Shown in pieces: positions 8,564-17,650 of a stretch of 40,157 nt of DNA. The notes below the pieces were generated by a model, which saw nothing but the letters and a program-made list of their open reading frames with translations, searched no databases and was not told where the DNA came from. The stretch covers positions 1 through 40,157 of the forward strand of contig CAKOXI010000011.1 of the NCBI GenBank assembly GCA_934130045.1, given 5' to 3'. Source of the stretch: an uncultured Bacilli bacterium. GTDB taxonomy: Bacteria; Bacillota_I; Bacilli_A; RF39; UBA660. The translations under genes were made by a program, and so were the position numbers. Within the stretch, counting starts at the first letter, position 1. Each line of letters opens with the position of its first letter.

Positions 8564-9487
8564 TTAATGATTAAATTTTGATTTTTGTAAAATAATAAAT
8601 GTTTTTATTGCATATTTTAATCTTCTAATAACTAAAAATTCTGTCGGATGTTTACATTTATATAAAAAATTATATATTTTATTTTGTTTTGGAACTTCGA
8701 ATTCAAATTTTTTATTGCTAAAGTCTTTAAATAATCCTAGCCATTCACATTTATGAATTTCAAATATTTCAGGTTTTTGACGATAACTCATAACATATAA
8801 TATTTGATCATCATCAGCAAGTCCTGCTTTATTTAAAGATATCATCGAATCACGAACTAAATTCCATAGTTCTTCCCATAAATAATCAGGAGCTATAATT
8901 TCCCCTCCCTGAACATATGAATTATTTCTTCTTATAATTTCAAAAGGTAAGCAATCATCAAAATCATTAATTTGAAGTAAATGAATTTTATTGCTAAAAT
9001 TATATTCCCATAAAAAATCAAAATCATTTGAATTTCTATAAAATTTTCCACCATAATTAAAACCAAAGTCAAGCCAAGCAATCATTCCATTAGCAACCTT
9101 TTTTTCAACAGCCTCTTTACAACACCAAGACTTTAACATCATTATATAATTGTACTTTGAACTAATAGCTTCTGGTATATTTGTTTGAAGATGAAAATCT
9201 AGAAATTGCTTATTGCTCATAACACTATCAATACTTAAAAATAATTCATAATCAATTTTTAAATAATCATCAATTTCTATACATTCTGTTTTCTCCAGTA
9301 GCCCAAATTCATTTCTAATTTGTTTTACTTGTTCTAATGTTTCTTTATCTGAAAAAACAACAATTTTATTTTTTATTCTTGCCCAGAACTTAAAGGCATC
9401 AATATATTTTTGATTTGATCTATTAAATCCATCCATATTTGCTCTATTTATATCAAAAAAAGCTGTTACTATCGTAATTTCATTCAT
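8564..9487 (-). CDS. HtrL/YibB (WlaTC) family protein, putative glycosyltransferase
   Basis: A 307-residue soluble protein that I recognise as the HtrL/YibB family: TIVTAFFDINR at the start, FVVFSD-like KNKIVVFSDKE, a central AISSKYNYIMMLKSWCC region, then IAWLDFGFNYGG, and later VQGGEIIAP with a DDQILYVMSY segment. The LDFG and VQGG/DDQ elements resemble GT-A metal and acceptor motifs. Members occur mostly in Gram-negative glycan loci (E. coli YibB, Campylobacter WlaTC) and are usually annotated as of unknown function. Here it sits between a GT2 and a GT4 gene, with 2 bp to the latter, which supports a sugar-transfer role in the repeat unit. Confidence 0.8.
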   Translation of the reverse strand: MNEITIVTAFFDINRANMDGFNRSNQKYIDAFKFWARIKNKIVVFSDKETLEQVKQIRNEFGLLEKTECIEIDDYLKIDYELFLSIDSVMSNKQFLDFHLQTNIPEAISSKYNYIMMLKSWCCKEAVEKKVANGMIAWLDFGFNYGGKFYRNSNDFDFLWEYNFSNKIHLLQINDFDDCLPFEIIRRNNSYVQGGEIIAPDYLWEELWNLVRDSMISLNKAGLADDDQILYVMSYRQKPEIFEIHKCEWLGLFKDFSNKKFEFEVPKQNKIYNFLYKCKHPTEFLVIRRLKYAIKTFIILQKSKFNH

Positions 9488-9489
9488 TT

Positions 9490-10662
9490 TTATAACTCAC
9501 TTTCCAAAATATTTATTATATTTTTATAATTTTCTTCAACTGAAAATTTTTTTGAATATAAACAATTTTTTTCTTTAACAATTTCATCACTGTTCAATTT
9601 ATTATAAGATTCTTCCATCCCTAAAGCTAAATCATTAATATATTGTTCTTCATTTCTATAATCAATCAAGAAATTATCATCAATATTTAAGTATTCACTA
9701 ATTCCACCCATATTTGATGCAACAACAAGATTATTTGTATTCATAAATTCAACTACACTAAGTCCAGCAGCCTCATTACAAATAGAAGGAACTACACCAA
9801 CATCTATAGAATATAATATATTTTGCATTTCATTATGTTTAACATATCCAGTATATATAACATTATTATCACTATTTTTTTCAAGTTCACTTAAATAATC
9901 ATTTTTCTTTTTTGATCCATACCATATTCCACCAATAATTAATAATTTTTTTTGAGGAACAGATATTTTATTAAATGCTTTTAAACATTCTAATACACCT
10001 TTTTCTTTTGAAAGTCTACCAGAAAATGCATATACAAAATCATTATTACCTATATTGTATTTATCACGAATTAATTTTCTTATATTTTTTTGTTCATCAA
10101 TAGAAATTTGTTTGAAATCAATCGAATTATATACAGTATATACTTTATTTGCTTGTGTTTTATCAATTTCAACTACTCTATTTTTTATAAAATTTGAAAC
10201 AGTAATTACTTTATAACACTTACTCAATATTTTTAATGAATTTTCTGTTTCAACGTTAAAAACATCGCTATGAATATATGGAATTACTTTTTGATTTTTA
10301 ATATTTAATACTAATTCAGGATAATTTTCAACTATTACATAATCATATTTTTCTTGATTTATTTTTTTTAAAACCATCTTTTGATAAACTAAATTAATAG
10401 GTACATTTTTTTTTAAAAATTTATTTATTACTCTAATTACAAAATTTGAAAATGAATTTATATATTTATATTTTGTTTTTTTATAATTTAGATCTTTTGA
10501 CATTTTTTTTGCTTCTTTATCGTAAATAGAGTAAACAATTATTTCAATATTTTTATTATTTTTTTCATTTTCTTCTATAAATGAATCTAATAACGTTTCA
10601 ATAGCTCCACCTTTACTAGCTGGTATAGGTAATAATCCAGAAGTAATAAAAGCAATTTTCAT
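9490..10662 (-). CDS. Family 4 glycosyltransferase (paralogue of the next gene upstream)
   Basis: A 390-residue GT-B enzyme. The N-terminal lobe starts MKIAFITSGLLPIPASKGGAIE, close to the start of the 396-residue enzyme encoded just upstream. The C-terminal lobe has the donor-site features FSGRLSKEKG (phosphate-binding region) and the E-x7-E-like VPSICNEAAGLSVVEFM. It should transfer a nucleotide-activated sugar with retention to the growing repeat unit. The ATG overlaps the upstream stop as ATGA, so the two paralogues are translationally coupled. The pair looks like a tandem duplication that has diverged to add two different sugars. Confidence 0.93.
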   Translation of the reverse strand: MKIAFITSGLLPIPASKGGAIETLLDSFIEENEKNNKNIEIIVYSIYDKEAKKMSKDLNYKKTKYKYINSFSNFVIRVINKFLKKNVPINLVYQKMVLKKINQEKYDYVIVENYPELVLNIKNQKVIPYIHSDVFNVETENSLKILSKCYKVITVSNFIKNRVVEIDKTQANKVYTVYNSIDFKQISIDEQKNIRKLIRDKYNIGNNDFVYAFSGRLSKEKGVLECLKAFNKISVPQKKLLIIGGIWYGSKKKNDYLSELEKNSDNNVIYTGYVKHNEMQNILYSIDVGVVPSICNEAAGLSVVEFMNTNNLVVASNMGGISEYLNIDDNFLIDYRNEEQYINDLALGMEESYNKLNSDEIVKEKNCLYSKKFSVEENYKNIINILESEL

Positions 10663-11849
10663 TTTTTAATCACCCCATTTAAGGTTGCAAAATATCTTTT
10701 ACAATATTCTTCTTTTGAAAAATAATTAATACTGCTATTATCCAATTTTTTATTATCAGTTTTCATATTCATTGCATTATTCATTGCATTGTATAAATTT
10801 TCAATAAAATTATTATTTCTATCAACTAATATTGTATCCCTATTTGTATATTCGGGAATACCACCTACATTACTAGCAATTAATATCAAATTAGATTTAA
10901 TAGCTTCAATATTTACTAAACCTGCAGGTTCTTCCCACATAGACGGTACAACTAATGAATTTGCTACTGCGTGATAATATTTCAATTCAGAATGTTTCAC
11001 ATATCCAGTAAAAATAATCTTGTTCTTATGATTTTTATTTGCTTCTGCAAAAGCCGTTTGACAATACTTTGACGTTTTATTACTTGAATGAAAACTACCA
11101 CCAATGATAATTAAAGTTGAACTTTTTTCAATTTTATTAAATGCTTTTATAAGTTCTAAAACACCTTTATTTGGTTCAATCCTTCCAACGTATAAAAAGA
11201 CAAATTCATTTTTACTAATATCTAATTTTTTTCTGTAAATTTCGTTAAACTCTTGATAATTTAAAGTATCAAATTCTTTCAAATCCATTCCATTCAGTAT
11301 TACAGAAACCTTTTCTTTATATTCATCTCCTAATGTTAAAACTTTACTTTTTAAAAACTTACTTACCGTAAAAACTTTAAATAAATTTGAAATTATATAT
11401 TTTCCATTTTTTGTTTTAGTATTTAATTTATCATTATGCAAATACAATATTGTTGGTGCAATTTTATTTTTTAATACGTGATAAGCAAAATGGTTATCAC
11501 TTTCTATTATGATATAATCATATTTTTCTTTTTTTAATAGTCTTAGTACCTTTTTTATATAAATATATTGAAAGTTTGGATCATAAAATCCAAGTTTTCT
11601 AAATATTCTACATAAATTATAATAAATTAGATTAAAAAACTTATTAATTTTGATATATTTAAAACTAGTGTTTCTATATTCACAAGATTTCAAATTTGCT
11701 GAAGAATCATATATAGAAAATACATCAAAATTAAAATTTTTATTTATCTCGTTATAATCAAGTGTGTATTGTAAAAGCATTTCAATGGCACCATCTTTAA
11801 CAGCTGGCATAGGTAATAATCCTGAAGTAATTACTGCAATTTTTTTCAT
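10659..11849 (-). CDS. Family 4 glycosyltransferase
   Basis: A 396-residue GT-B enzyme starting MKKIAVITSGLLPMPAVKDG. Donor-site elements include LYVGRIEPNKGVLELIKAF, the GGSFHSS segment and VPSMWEEPAGLVNIEAI with the family's paired glutamates. The first 40 residues match those of the next gene at many positions, showing common origin. Its ATG overlaps the stop of the upstream GT4 gene by a single base (TAATG). It probably adds one sugar to the lipid-linked repeat unit; substrate unknown. Confidence 0.93.
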   Translation of the reverse strand: MKKIAVITSGLLPMPAVKDGAIEMLLQYTLDYNEINKNFNFDVFSIYDSSANLKSCEYRNTSFKYIKINKFFNLIYYNLCRIFRKLGFYDPNFQYIYIKKVLRLLKKEKYDYIIIESDNHFAYHVLKNKIAPTILYLHNDKLNTKTKNGKYIISNLFKVFTVSKFLKSKVLTLGDEYKEKVSVILNGMDLKEFDTLNYQEFNEIYRKKLDISKNEFVFLYVGRIEPNKGVLELIKAFNKIEKSSTLIIIGGSFHSSNKTSKYCQTAFAEANKNHKNKIIFTGYVKHSELKYYHAVANSLVVPSMWEEPAGLVNIEAIKSNLILIASNVGGIPEYTNRDTILVDRNNNFIENLYNAMNNAMNMKTDNKKLDNSSINYFSKEEYCKRYFATLNGVIKK

Positions 11850-12949
11850 TATTTTAACAACTCCTTAATTAATGTATCCCATTCATTAACAATTAAATGT
11901 GGTTCAAACTTATCCATATCTAATTTAGAATTATTAGAAAATTCTAGACATTTATCTTTGTCACTTAATAATTCATATATTTTTTTTGCCATTTTTTTTA
12001 TATCAAAACATTCAACAATAAAACCATTTTTATTATTTTTAATTGTTTCACTAGGTCCGCAATCAAAATCAAAACTAACAATTGGTAATGAATATGCTTT
12101 TGCCTCTAAAGCAACTAAAACTAAACCTTCAAACCTTGATGTTAAAACAAACATTCTACTCTTTTTATAATACTCATCGACATTATTTACTCTACCAACT
12201 AATTCAACATTATCTTGAAGTTTATACTGCTCTATTTTTTCTTCTAACATCTTTCTATCTTCACCATCACCTAATATTAGCCATTTGAAGTCAGATGTGT
12301 TATTTTTCAATTCATTTGCCACATCTATTAAGATATCAAACCCTTTTTGATGTGTTAATCTTCCAGAACTCATTATTACATTACTATCTTTATCATAATG
12401 ATAATCATTTTCTTGAGTAAAAAAAGGATTATAAATTCTAACAATTTTATTTTTTACAGTTAAATTATCTAAAAAATATTTTTTATCTTTATCAGTTAAT
12501 ACTACTACTGCATCTGCTTTTTTACAAGCATATTTTCTTCCAATATCTCTTAACTTAACACCCAAATTATATTTAAAATTAAAATGTTCCCACGCAATAT
12601 ATTTGCATTTTGTTCCTTTAATAGCAGGTATATCGAATAACGACAAAATTGTATCTACTCCAATTAATATATCAATATCATTTTTTTTAATAAATTTTTT
12701 TAATTTAAAAATCAAGCTAAAAAAATTTAATTTATTATTTACATTTCTATCAAATAATGAATCATATACAATATTATTATTTTCTTTAAAAAATGGTCCT
12801 TTATCTTTATCATAATAATTACTTAAAATAAACACATTATAATTTTTATAATTATTTAATAATAAACTAGATATTTGTGTTGTAACCTTCTCAGTTCCAC
12901 CACAATTAGATATATTGCCTATATGAAAACAAATATTAATTTTATTCAT
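11849..12949 (-). CDS. Family 4 glycosyltransferase
   Basis: A 366-residue GT-B enzyme. The N-terminal lobe has HIGNISNCGGTEKVTTQIS, a typical GT4 acceptor-loop start. The C-terminal lobe has SSGRLTHQKGFDILIDVA, WLILGDGEDRKMLE, and TSRFEGLVLVALEAKAYSLPIVSFDFDCGPSE, the E-x7-E block and the donor-sugar pocket. The FDFDCGPSE form is common in poly-sugar transferases of capsule loci that use UDP-Gal, UDP-GalNAc or related donors, but the donor cannot be fixed from sequence. It lies mid-operon, 17 bp after the acyltransferase gene and overlapping the next GT4 by one base. Confidence 0.93.
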   Translation of the reverse strand: MNKINICFHIGNISNCGGTEKVTTQISSLLLNNYKNYNVFILSNYYDKDKGPFFKENNNIVYDSLFDRNVNNKLNFFSLIFKLKKFIKKNDIDILIGVDTILSLFDIPAIKGTKCKYIAWEHFNFKYNLGVKLRDIGRKYACKKADAVVVLTDKDKKYFLDNLTVKNKIVRIYNPFFTQENDYHYDKDSNVIMSSGRLTHQKGFDILIDVANELKNNTSDFKWLILGDGEDRKMLEEKIEQYKLQDNVELVGRVNNVDEYYKKSRMFVLTSRFEGLVLVALEAKAYSLPIVSFDFDCGPSETIKNNKNGFIVECFDIKKMAKKIYELLSDKDKCLEFSNNSKLDMDKFEPHLIVNEWDTLIKELLK

Positions 12950-12966
12950 TTATAACACTCCCTAAT

Positions 12967-13947
12967 TTATATTTTTAAAATCTTATTTAATTTATTTATT
13001 AAAAGCATCAATAAATAAGCTAAAATAAAAGTAATACTTAAATATATAAATAAATTTATAAAGTAATAATTTGAAATATTAAAAATTGACAAAGGTCCAA
13101 CTAATAATGAAAAATGAATAATATATACATAATAAGAAATACTGTCAAGAAAATTAACACATCTAATAATTATACTATTCTCATTTATTATAACCTTATC
13201 AAAAAATTTATATATAATTGAAAAAATACAAAAGCCTAAAATAATATGTGATAATGAACTAATAGCCGTTTGATAAAAATTGGTATTATCAAAAAAGTAT
13301 TTGCCACCCATTCTTATAATAACGCCAATAAAAAATAAAATAAAATAAAATACATAATCTAATGATAAAAATTTTTCCCTTTTCCTTAAAATAAATCCCA
13401 AAATAAAAGTAAAAATATAAAATAATAATAAACTAATATTTTTATTAAACAATCCAATAACAATGGCTATTATTATAAGAAAAATACCAACTATGAAAAA
13501 ATTTTTTTGCAAAAAACTCTTATATTTTGATAAAATAGGTACAAGTAAATAGCAAATCCAAATAATAGTTATAAACCATAAATGTCCTACACCAGGTAAA
13601 GAGCCAACAAAAAATTGTAAATTAAATAAATATATATAAACAAATTTCAAATCAAACATTCCAATTTTGACAAATTGTAAAATAATAATGAAAATAATAA
13701 AAACATACATCGGAACAATAACTTTGAAAAATCGTCTTTTTATCCAAATAAAGAAATCATCAATTTCTTTATTTCCATATAAAAAACCAGATATCAATAA
13801 AAAAACAAAAACTCCAACATTTAAAAATTGTGTCATTGTCATTAAAAATGAAATCTTTGTTTCATCAAATATATGACATAAAATAATCATAAACATAGAT
13901 AAAATTCTTAGAATTTGAATACCAATATTTTTTTCACTATTTTTCAT
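12967..13947 (-). CDS. Acyltransferase 3 family membrane protein
   Basis: A 326-residue protein with about ten transmembrane helices. IGIQILRILSMFMIILCHI near the N-terminus carries the Arg and His of the acyltransferase 3 family, and GVGHLWFITIIWICYL is the typical central segment. It probably O-acylates a sugar of the polysaccharide. It is shorter than the second family member in the operon (4898-6019) and the two differ clearly, so they are unlikely to be a recent duplication. Confidence 0.88.
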   Translation of the reverse strand: MKNSEKNIGIQILRILSMFMIILCHIFDETKISFLMTMTQFLNVGVFVFLLISGFLYGNKEIDDFFIWIKRRFFKVIVPMYVFIIFIIILQFVKIGMFDLKFVYIYLFNLQFFVGSLPGVGHLWFITIIWICYLLVPILSKYKSFLQKNFFIVGIFLIIIAIVIGLFNKNISLLLFYIFTFILGFILRKREKFLSLDYVFYFILFFIGVIIRMGGKYFFDNTNFYQTAISSLSHIILGFCIFSIIYKFFDKVIINENSIIIRCVNFLDSISYYVYIIHFSLLVGPLSIFNISNYYFINLFIYLSITFILAYLLMLLINKLNKILKI

Positions 13948-14023
13948 TTTACATTTCCTATCTATATCAATTTACTTTTTTAATCTTTTAATTTTATTAA
14001 AGATATTTTATAATATCATTATA

Positions 14024-15184
14024 CTAAAATATTCCATTACACATCATATAATAAATATAATAAATATTAATAAATAAAACAACTATTAACATTACATTCT
14101 CAAAACTATATTTTAAATTTAAGTATTTGTTTTTCAGTGCAAATATGAATGGAATAAAATAAGCAAGTAAAAATCTACATCTAGTAAAAATATTTATTAA
14201 CTCTACTGATCCAACTATGAAAAAAGCTAAGTAATAAAAAATATTAATAAACTTTTTTTCATTTTTTTCAATATCAGAAATATTTTCCTCATCTTTTTTG
14301 ACAAGATTTATCTTGCGTTGCAAATTAAAAAGCAAGTATAAGAAATATAATATTTCAATAATTTCAAATATAAAAATTCTAATATCATTGCCAAAACTAG
14401 TAGAAATTTCTAACTTAAGTTTTATAATATATAAATTAAAAATCGGCAAAGGAATAAATTTTAATAAAAATAAAATAATATTTGAAAATTTATTCCAAAA
14501 TAACAATACAATTTCAAAAAATTTAATCTTTGAAAAAATATTATGAAATAATAAGAAAACTAAAAAGATGCCAGTCATCGGATGGATAAAGACTGAAATA
14601 AACATAATAATATATCCAATAAATTTAGTATTTTTTCTATTGCCGAAAATTAATAAATAAAAACCATATGAAAAAATTGAGGCGGCAAGTATATTCCTTA
14701 ATCCTGATAAAGTATGAATAAAATTTACAATAGAAAAAAAAGCTAAAATTGATATTGCAGTTTGCTTATTACTTAAATAATATCTTTTTTTTATATTATA
14801 CAATATATAAATCATAATAGATAAAAAAACTGTTGATGTAAAAAATAAAATAATTTTATTATTATTAAATAATGCACAAATTCTTAACAAAAAGTACCAT
14901 AAAAAATTTGCTCTAGAAAAAATCATATTAAATGAATCAACAAAATTTAAATTTTTATAATATTCCAATTCACTATAATATCTAAATAGATCAAATGATT
15001 CTGGGGGAATTATCAAATAATCCAATATATAAAATCCAACTATCAATGCAATAAAAAGACATATATAAAATTCTTTTTTTATTTGTTTTTTATAGAAAAA
15101 GCTTATTGATATACCAAATATAAAAATAATAACTAATGCCCAACCAACATTCATACTATTTATGATCTTGTTAATAAAATTCAT
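14024..15184 (-). CDS. EpsG-like polysaccharide polymerase (Wzy role)
   Basis: A 386-residue, highly hydrophobic protein with roughly ten transmembrane segments. Between about 45 and 90 a large loop holds DYLIIPPESFDLFRYY, and FIHTLSGLRNILAASIF plus FISVFIHPMTGIFLVF match the pattern of EpsG-family proteins, in which an Arg-rich loop and a later His are conserved. EpsG proteins take the Wzy role, joining flipped repeat units. Polymerases are poorly conserved, so the assignment rests on topology, these motifs and position among GT, acyltransferase and flippase genes. No Wzz or kinase chain-length regulator is present nearby. Confidence 0.8.
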   Translation of the reverse strand: MNFINKIINSMNVGWALVIIFIFGISISFFYKKQIKKEFYICLFIALIVGFYILDYLIIPPESFDLFRYYSELEYYKNLNFVDSFNMIFSRANFLWYFLLRICALFNNNKIILFFTSTVFLSIMIYILYNIKKRYYLSNKQTAISILAFFSIVNFIHTLSGLRNILAASIFSYGFYLLIFGNRKNTKFIGYIIMFISVFIHPMTGIFLVFLLFHNIFSKIKFFEIVLLFWNKFSNIILFLLKFIPLPIFNLYIIKLKLEISTSFGNDIRIFIFEIIEILYFLYLLFNLQRKINLVKKDEENISDIEKNEKKFINIFYYLAFFIVGSVELINIFTRCRFLLAYFIPFIFALKNKYLNLKYSFENVMLIVVLFINIYYIYYMMCNGIF

Positions 15185-15201
15185 AATATCACACCCATAA
15201 A

Positions 15202-16212
15202 TTATAAATAATTTTTTCTAATTTCACTTTTCCACTCATTTACATCACAATATTTTTTTGTAATACTTTCAAAATCAAATAATTTTTTATTGCTTATTTC
15301 TTTAATTTTTTTCGCATAATCTTCAATATTATTACATATAAACTCATTATTTTCTTTAAAAATTTCTCCCAAACCACCAACGCCACTATTTAAAACAGGT
15401 TTATTTAAAATCAAGGATTCAATTGCTGTTAAACCAAAGCCTTCCCATTTAGAAGGCATTATACACAATTTTGAATTTTTAATAATAGGAAATGGATTAG
15501 AAACAAAACCTGCCATATCAACATTAGAAGATAAATCATACTCAGTTATTTTTTTTAAACATTCTCCCTTGAGTTCACCATCACCAATCATAACGGCTCT
15601 AATATCGTTCTTATCATTTTTTAATTTATTAACTATTTCAATAAATAATAGTGGATCTTTTTGTTCTGTGAGTCTTCCTATAAAAAATAAATCATATTGT
15701 TTTGTACATTCGTATTCACTTGATTTTTGAATAACCAGATTTTTATCTACATAATTATAAATTGTAACATATTTGTTCTTCATTTTATTCTTAAAGATTG
15801 CTTCTTCATAAACTTTATCAGAAACACCTATGACTTTATTAAATTTAGAAATGCACATGCTATATAATAATGTTTTCAAATTCCAACTTTTTGCAAATGG
15901 ACAATTGTTGTGCAAATGAGAAATAATTTTACCCTTAAATCCAGAAAGAACTGCTAATGTGCTCGCCCTATAATCGTGTGCATGAATAATGTCTGGATTA
16001 TATTTTTTTATAATTTCTTTTAAGTTATTTGAATTAAATTTTTCTATTCCATAATAATTAACATTTTTCTCTTTTAATACTTGTTCAATTGGACCAATTG
16101 GTGAACAATATGCCATATCATATTCATTCTTAAAATTATCAATAATTGTGCAAACAACATTTTCTGCACCAGAATATTTATTACTTGCCAATAAATGTAA
16201 AATTTTTTTCAC
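15202..16212 (-). CDS. Family 4 glycosyltransferase
   Basis: A 336-residue GT-B enzyme. It starts KKILHLLASNKYSGAENVV, has DIIHAHDYRAS in the N-terminal lobe and FFIGRLTEQKDPLLFIEIV, VMIGDGELKGE and MPSKWEGFGLTAIESLILNKPVL in the donor lobe, with the E-x7-E glutamates. It is slightly short for GT4 but complete at both ends. As second gene of the operon, 12 bp after the first GT4, it probably adds the second or third sugar of the repeat unit. Donor unknown. Confidence 0.93.
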   Translation of the reverse strand: MKKILHLLASNKYSGAENVVCTIIDNFKNEYDMAYCSPIGPIEQVLKEKNVNYYGIEKFNSNNLKEIIKKYNPDIIHAHDYRASTLAVLSGFKGKIISHLHNNCPFAKSWNLKTLLYSMCISKFNKVIGVSDKVYEEAIFKNKMKNKYVTIYNYVDKNLVIQKSSEYECTKQYDLFFIGRLTEQKDPLLFIEIVNKLKNDKNDIRAVMIGDGELKGECLKKITEYDLSSNVDMAGFVSNPFPIIKNSKLCIMPSKWEGFGLTAIESLILNKPVLNSGVGGLGEIFKENNEFICNNIEDYAKKIKEISNKKLFDFESITKKYCDVNEWKSEIRKNYL

Positions 16213-16224
16213 AAATATCCTCCT

Positions 16225-17334
16225 CTATTCATACATTTCAATAATATCTTCAATCACTCTATCCAATAAGTATTGTTCTATTATTTTTTTGTTTTCATTT
16301 TTTATTTTTTCTTTTTGTTTTTGAGTCAATTTTGAAAAATACAAAACCTTATCACAAAATTCTTTACTATCATTAATTCCAACTATATAACCATTTTTAC
16401 CATTTTCAATTAAATCTCTATTACCTCTACAAGCAGTAACTACAAGCGGAAGTCCGCAATACATAGCCTCCATAACATTAACAGGTAATCCTTCTTGTTT
16501 TGAAGATGAGACAGCCAAATCAGAAATTGTAATAAGCTCTGGTATGTCTTTTCTGAATCCTAAAAAATGTATTTGATTTTCAAGATTTAAATCATTTACT
16601 AGTTTTTGACATTCACCATGCATTGAATCACGCCCTGGTAATAATAAATGAAAATTTTTATTTTGTTTTAATGTTTCATTTAAGGTATTTATTAACCAAA
16701 TTTGTCTTTTTCTAGGTAAAAGTTCTGCAGGATAAATCATTATAAAATCATCATTCTTTAAGCCTAATTTTTTTCTATATTCTTTTTTTTCTTTATCATC
16801 CATTTTAAAATTAAATTTGGAAACATCAAGTCCTACACCTTTTACATATCTAACATCAGTTTTAAATTTTTTCTTTGCTAATTCATAATCATCTAAATTA
16901 ATAGTTATAAGAGTATCTGTGTATTTTGCTAAATATTTTTCAACTGGGTAATAACATAACCAATTAAATTTTGGTGCACCTTTATAAAAATGAAATCCAT
17001 GAGCCATATATATCATTTTAGTATCTTTAACTCTACATGCTTTAAATGCAAATCTTGTCATTGCTCCACCAAAAGGTGTATGACAACTTACTATATCAAA
17101 ATGTTCACTTTTGAATAATTTTTTCATTTGATTATAAGATTCTAAAATTTGAATAGGATTTAAGCTTCTGGCAAAGTTAATATTATGTTTTTTATCACAA
17201 TATGGAACATTTAAATTTTCTAATTTAGCAGCAATATGAACTTCATAACCTTGTTCTTTAAAATATTTTAATTGTGGTATTAGAAATTTATTAAAAAAAG
17301 ATTCTAAGTTTGCAGCAAACAAAATTTTTTTCAT
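16225..17334 (-). CDS. Family 4 glycosyltransferase, first gene of the polysaccharide operon
   Basis: A 369-residue GT-B enzyme of the EpsD/CapM-like group: SCHTPFGGAMTRFAF, YMAHGFHFYKGAP, NWLCYYPVEKYLAKYTD, and ITINLDDYELAKKK in the acceptor half, then YPAELLPRKRQIWLI, LPGRDS and VSSSKQEGLPVNVMEAMYCGLPLV with the paired glutamates. Enzymes of this group often act directly after the initiating sugar-phosphate transferase, which fits its first place in the operon and the divergent tagO-like gene. That order of action is inference. The ATG follows an AAGGAGTGG ribosome binding site after a leader of about 115 nt. Confidence 0.93.
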   Translation of the reverse strand: MKKILFAANLESFFNKFLIPQLKYFKEQGYEVHIAAKLENLNVPYCDKKHNINFARSLNPIQILESYNQMKKLFKSEHFDIVSCHTPFGGAMTRFAFKACRVKDTKMIYMAHGFHFYKGAPKFNWLCYYPVEKYLAKYTDTLITINLDDYELAKKKFKTDVRYVKGVGLDVSKFNFKMDDKEKKEYRKKLGLKNDDFIMIYPAELLPRKRQIWLINTLNETLKQNKNFHLLLPGRDSMHGECQKLVNDLNLENQIHFLGFRKDIPELITISDLAVSSSKQEGLPVNVMEAMYCGLPLVVTACRGNRDLIENGKNGYIVGINDSKEFCDKVLYFSKLTQKQKEKIKNENKKIIEQYLLDRVIEDIIEMYE

Positions 17335-17650
17335 AAATCCACTCCTTAATTTTTTTTAATTAATACACATTAATTACGTGTAAAATTAATTTTTTTAAAA
17401 TAATAAAGCTATTTAATTAAATAAAAACTAAATATTAGTTAAACACGTATAATACAAGTATAACATAAAAATATATTTTTTGACATTATTTTTAATATAA
17501 ATCATCAAAAAGTGTCAAAATTATTGTTCTAAATATAAATTTTAATTATATTCTAACCATAATAAATAATAATTAGTAATAAATTATTAAAATTAACAAT
17601 TTTCTTGACTTTCATTAAAAACAAAAGCTATAATTGTTTTAGGTGGTTTT
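17335..17650. promoter_or_regulatory. Divergent regulatory region between the polysaccharide operon and the tagO-like gene
   Basis: No gene is seen in this AT-rich 316-bp region. On the minus strand an extended -10 element, TG-T-TATACT (17457-17465), would give a leader of about 115 nt; that leader starts with AACTAA-TAT-TTAGTT followed by T residues, a weak attenuator-like hairpin. A second minus-strand -35-like TTGACA lies at 17513-17518. Facing copies TTTTGACA (17478-17485) and TGTCAAAA (17513-17520) make an 8-bp inverted repeat with a 27-bp gap that could be an operator. The ACGTGT and ACACGT words near 17378 and 17444 are also inverted relative to each other. Confidence 0.4.
17605..17634 (+). 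promoter_or_regulatory. Promoter of the tagO-like gene
   Basis: TTGACT (17605-17610), 18-bp spacer, TATAAT (17629-17634). The predicted start near 17641 leaves only about 10 nt before the ATG, with the GGTGG ribosome binding site at the very 5' end of the message. Confidence 0.6.
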
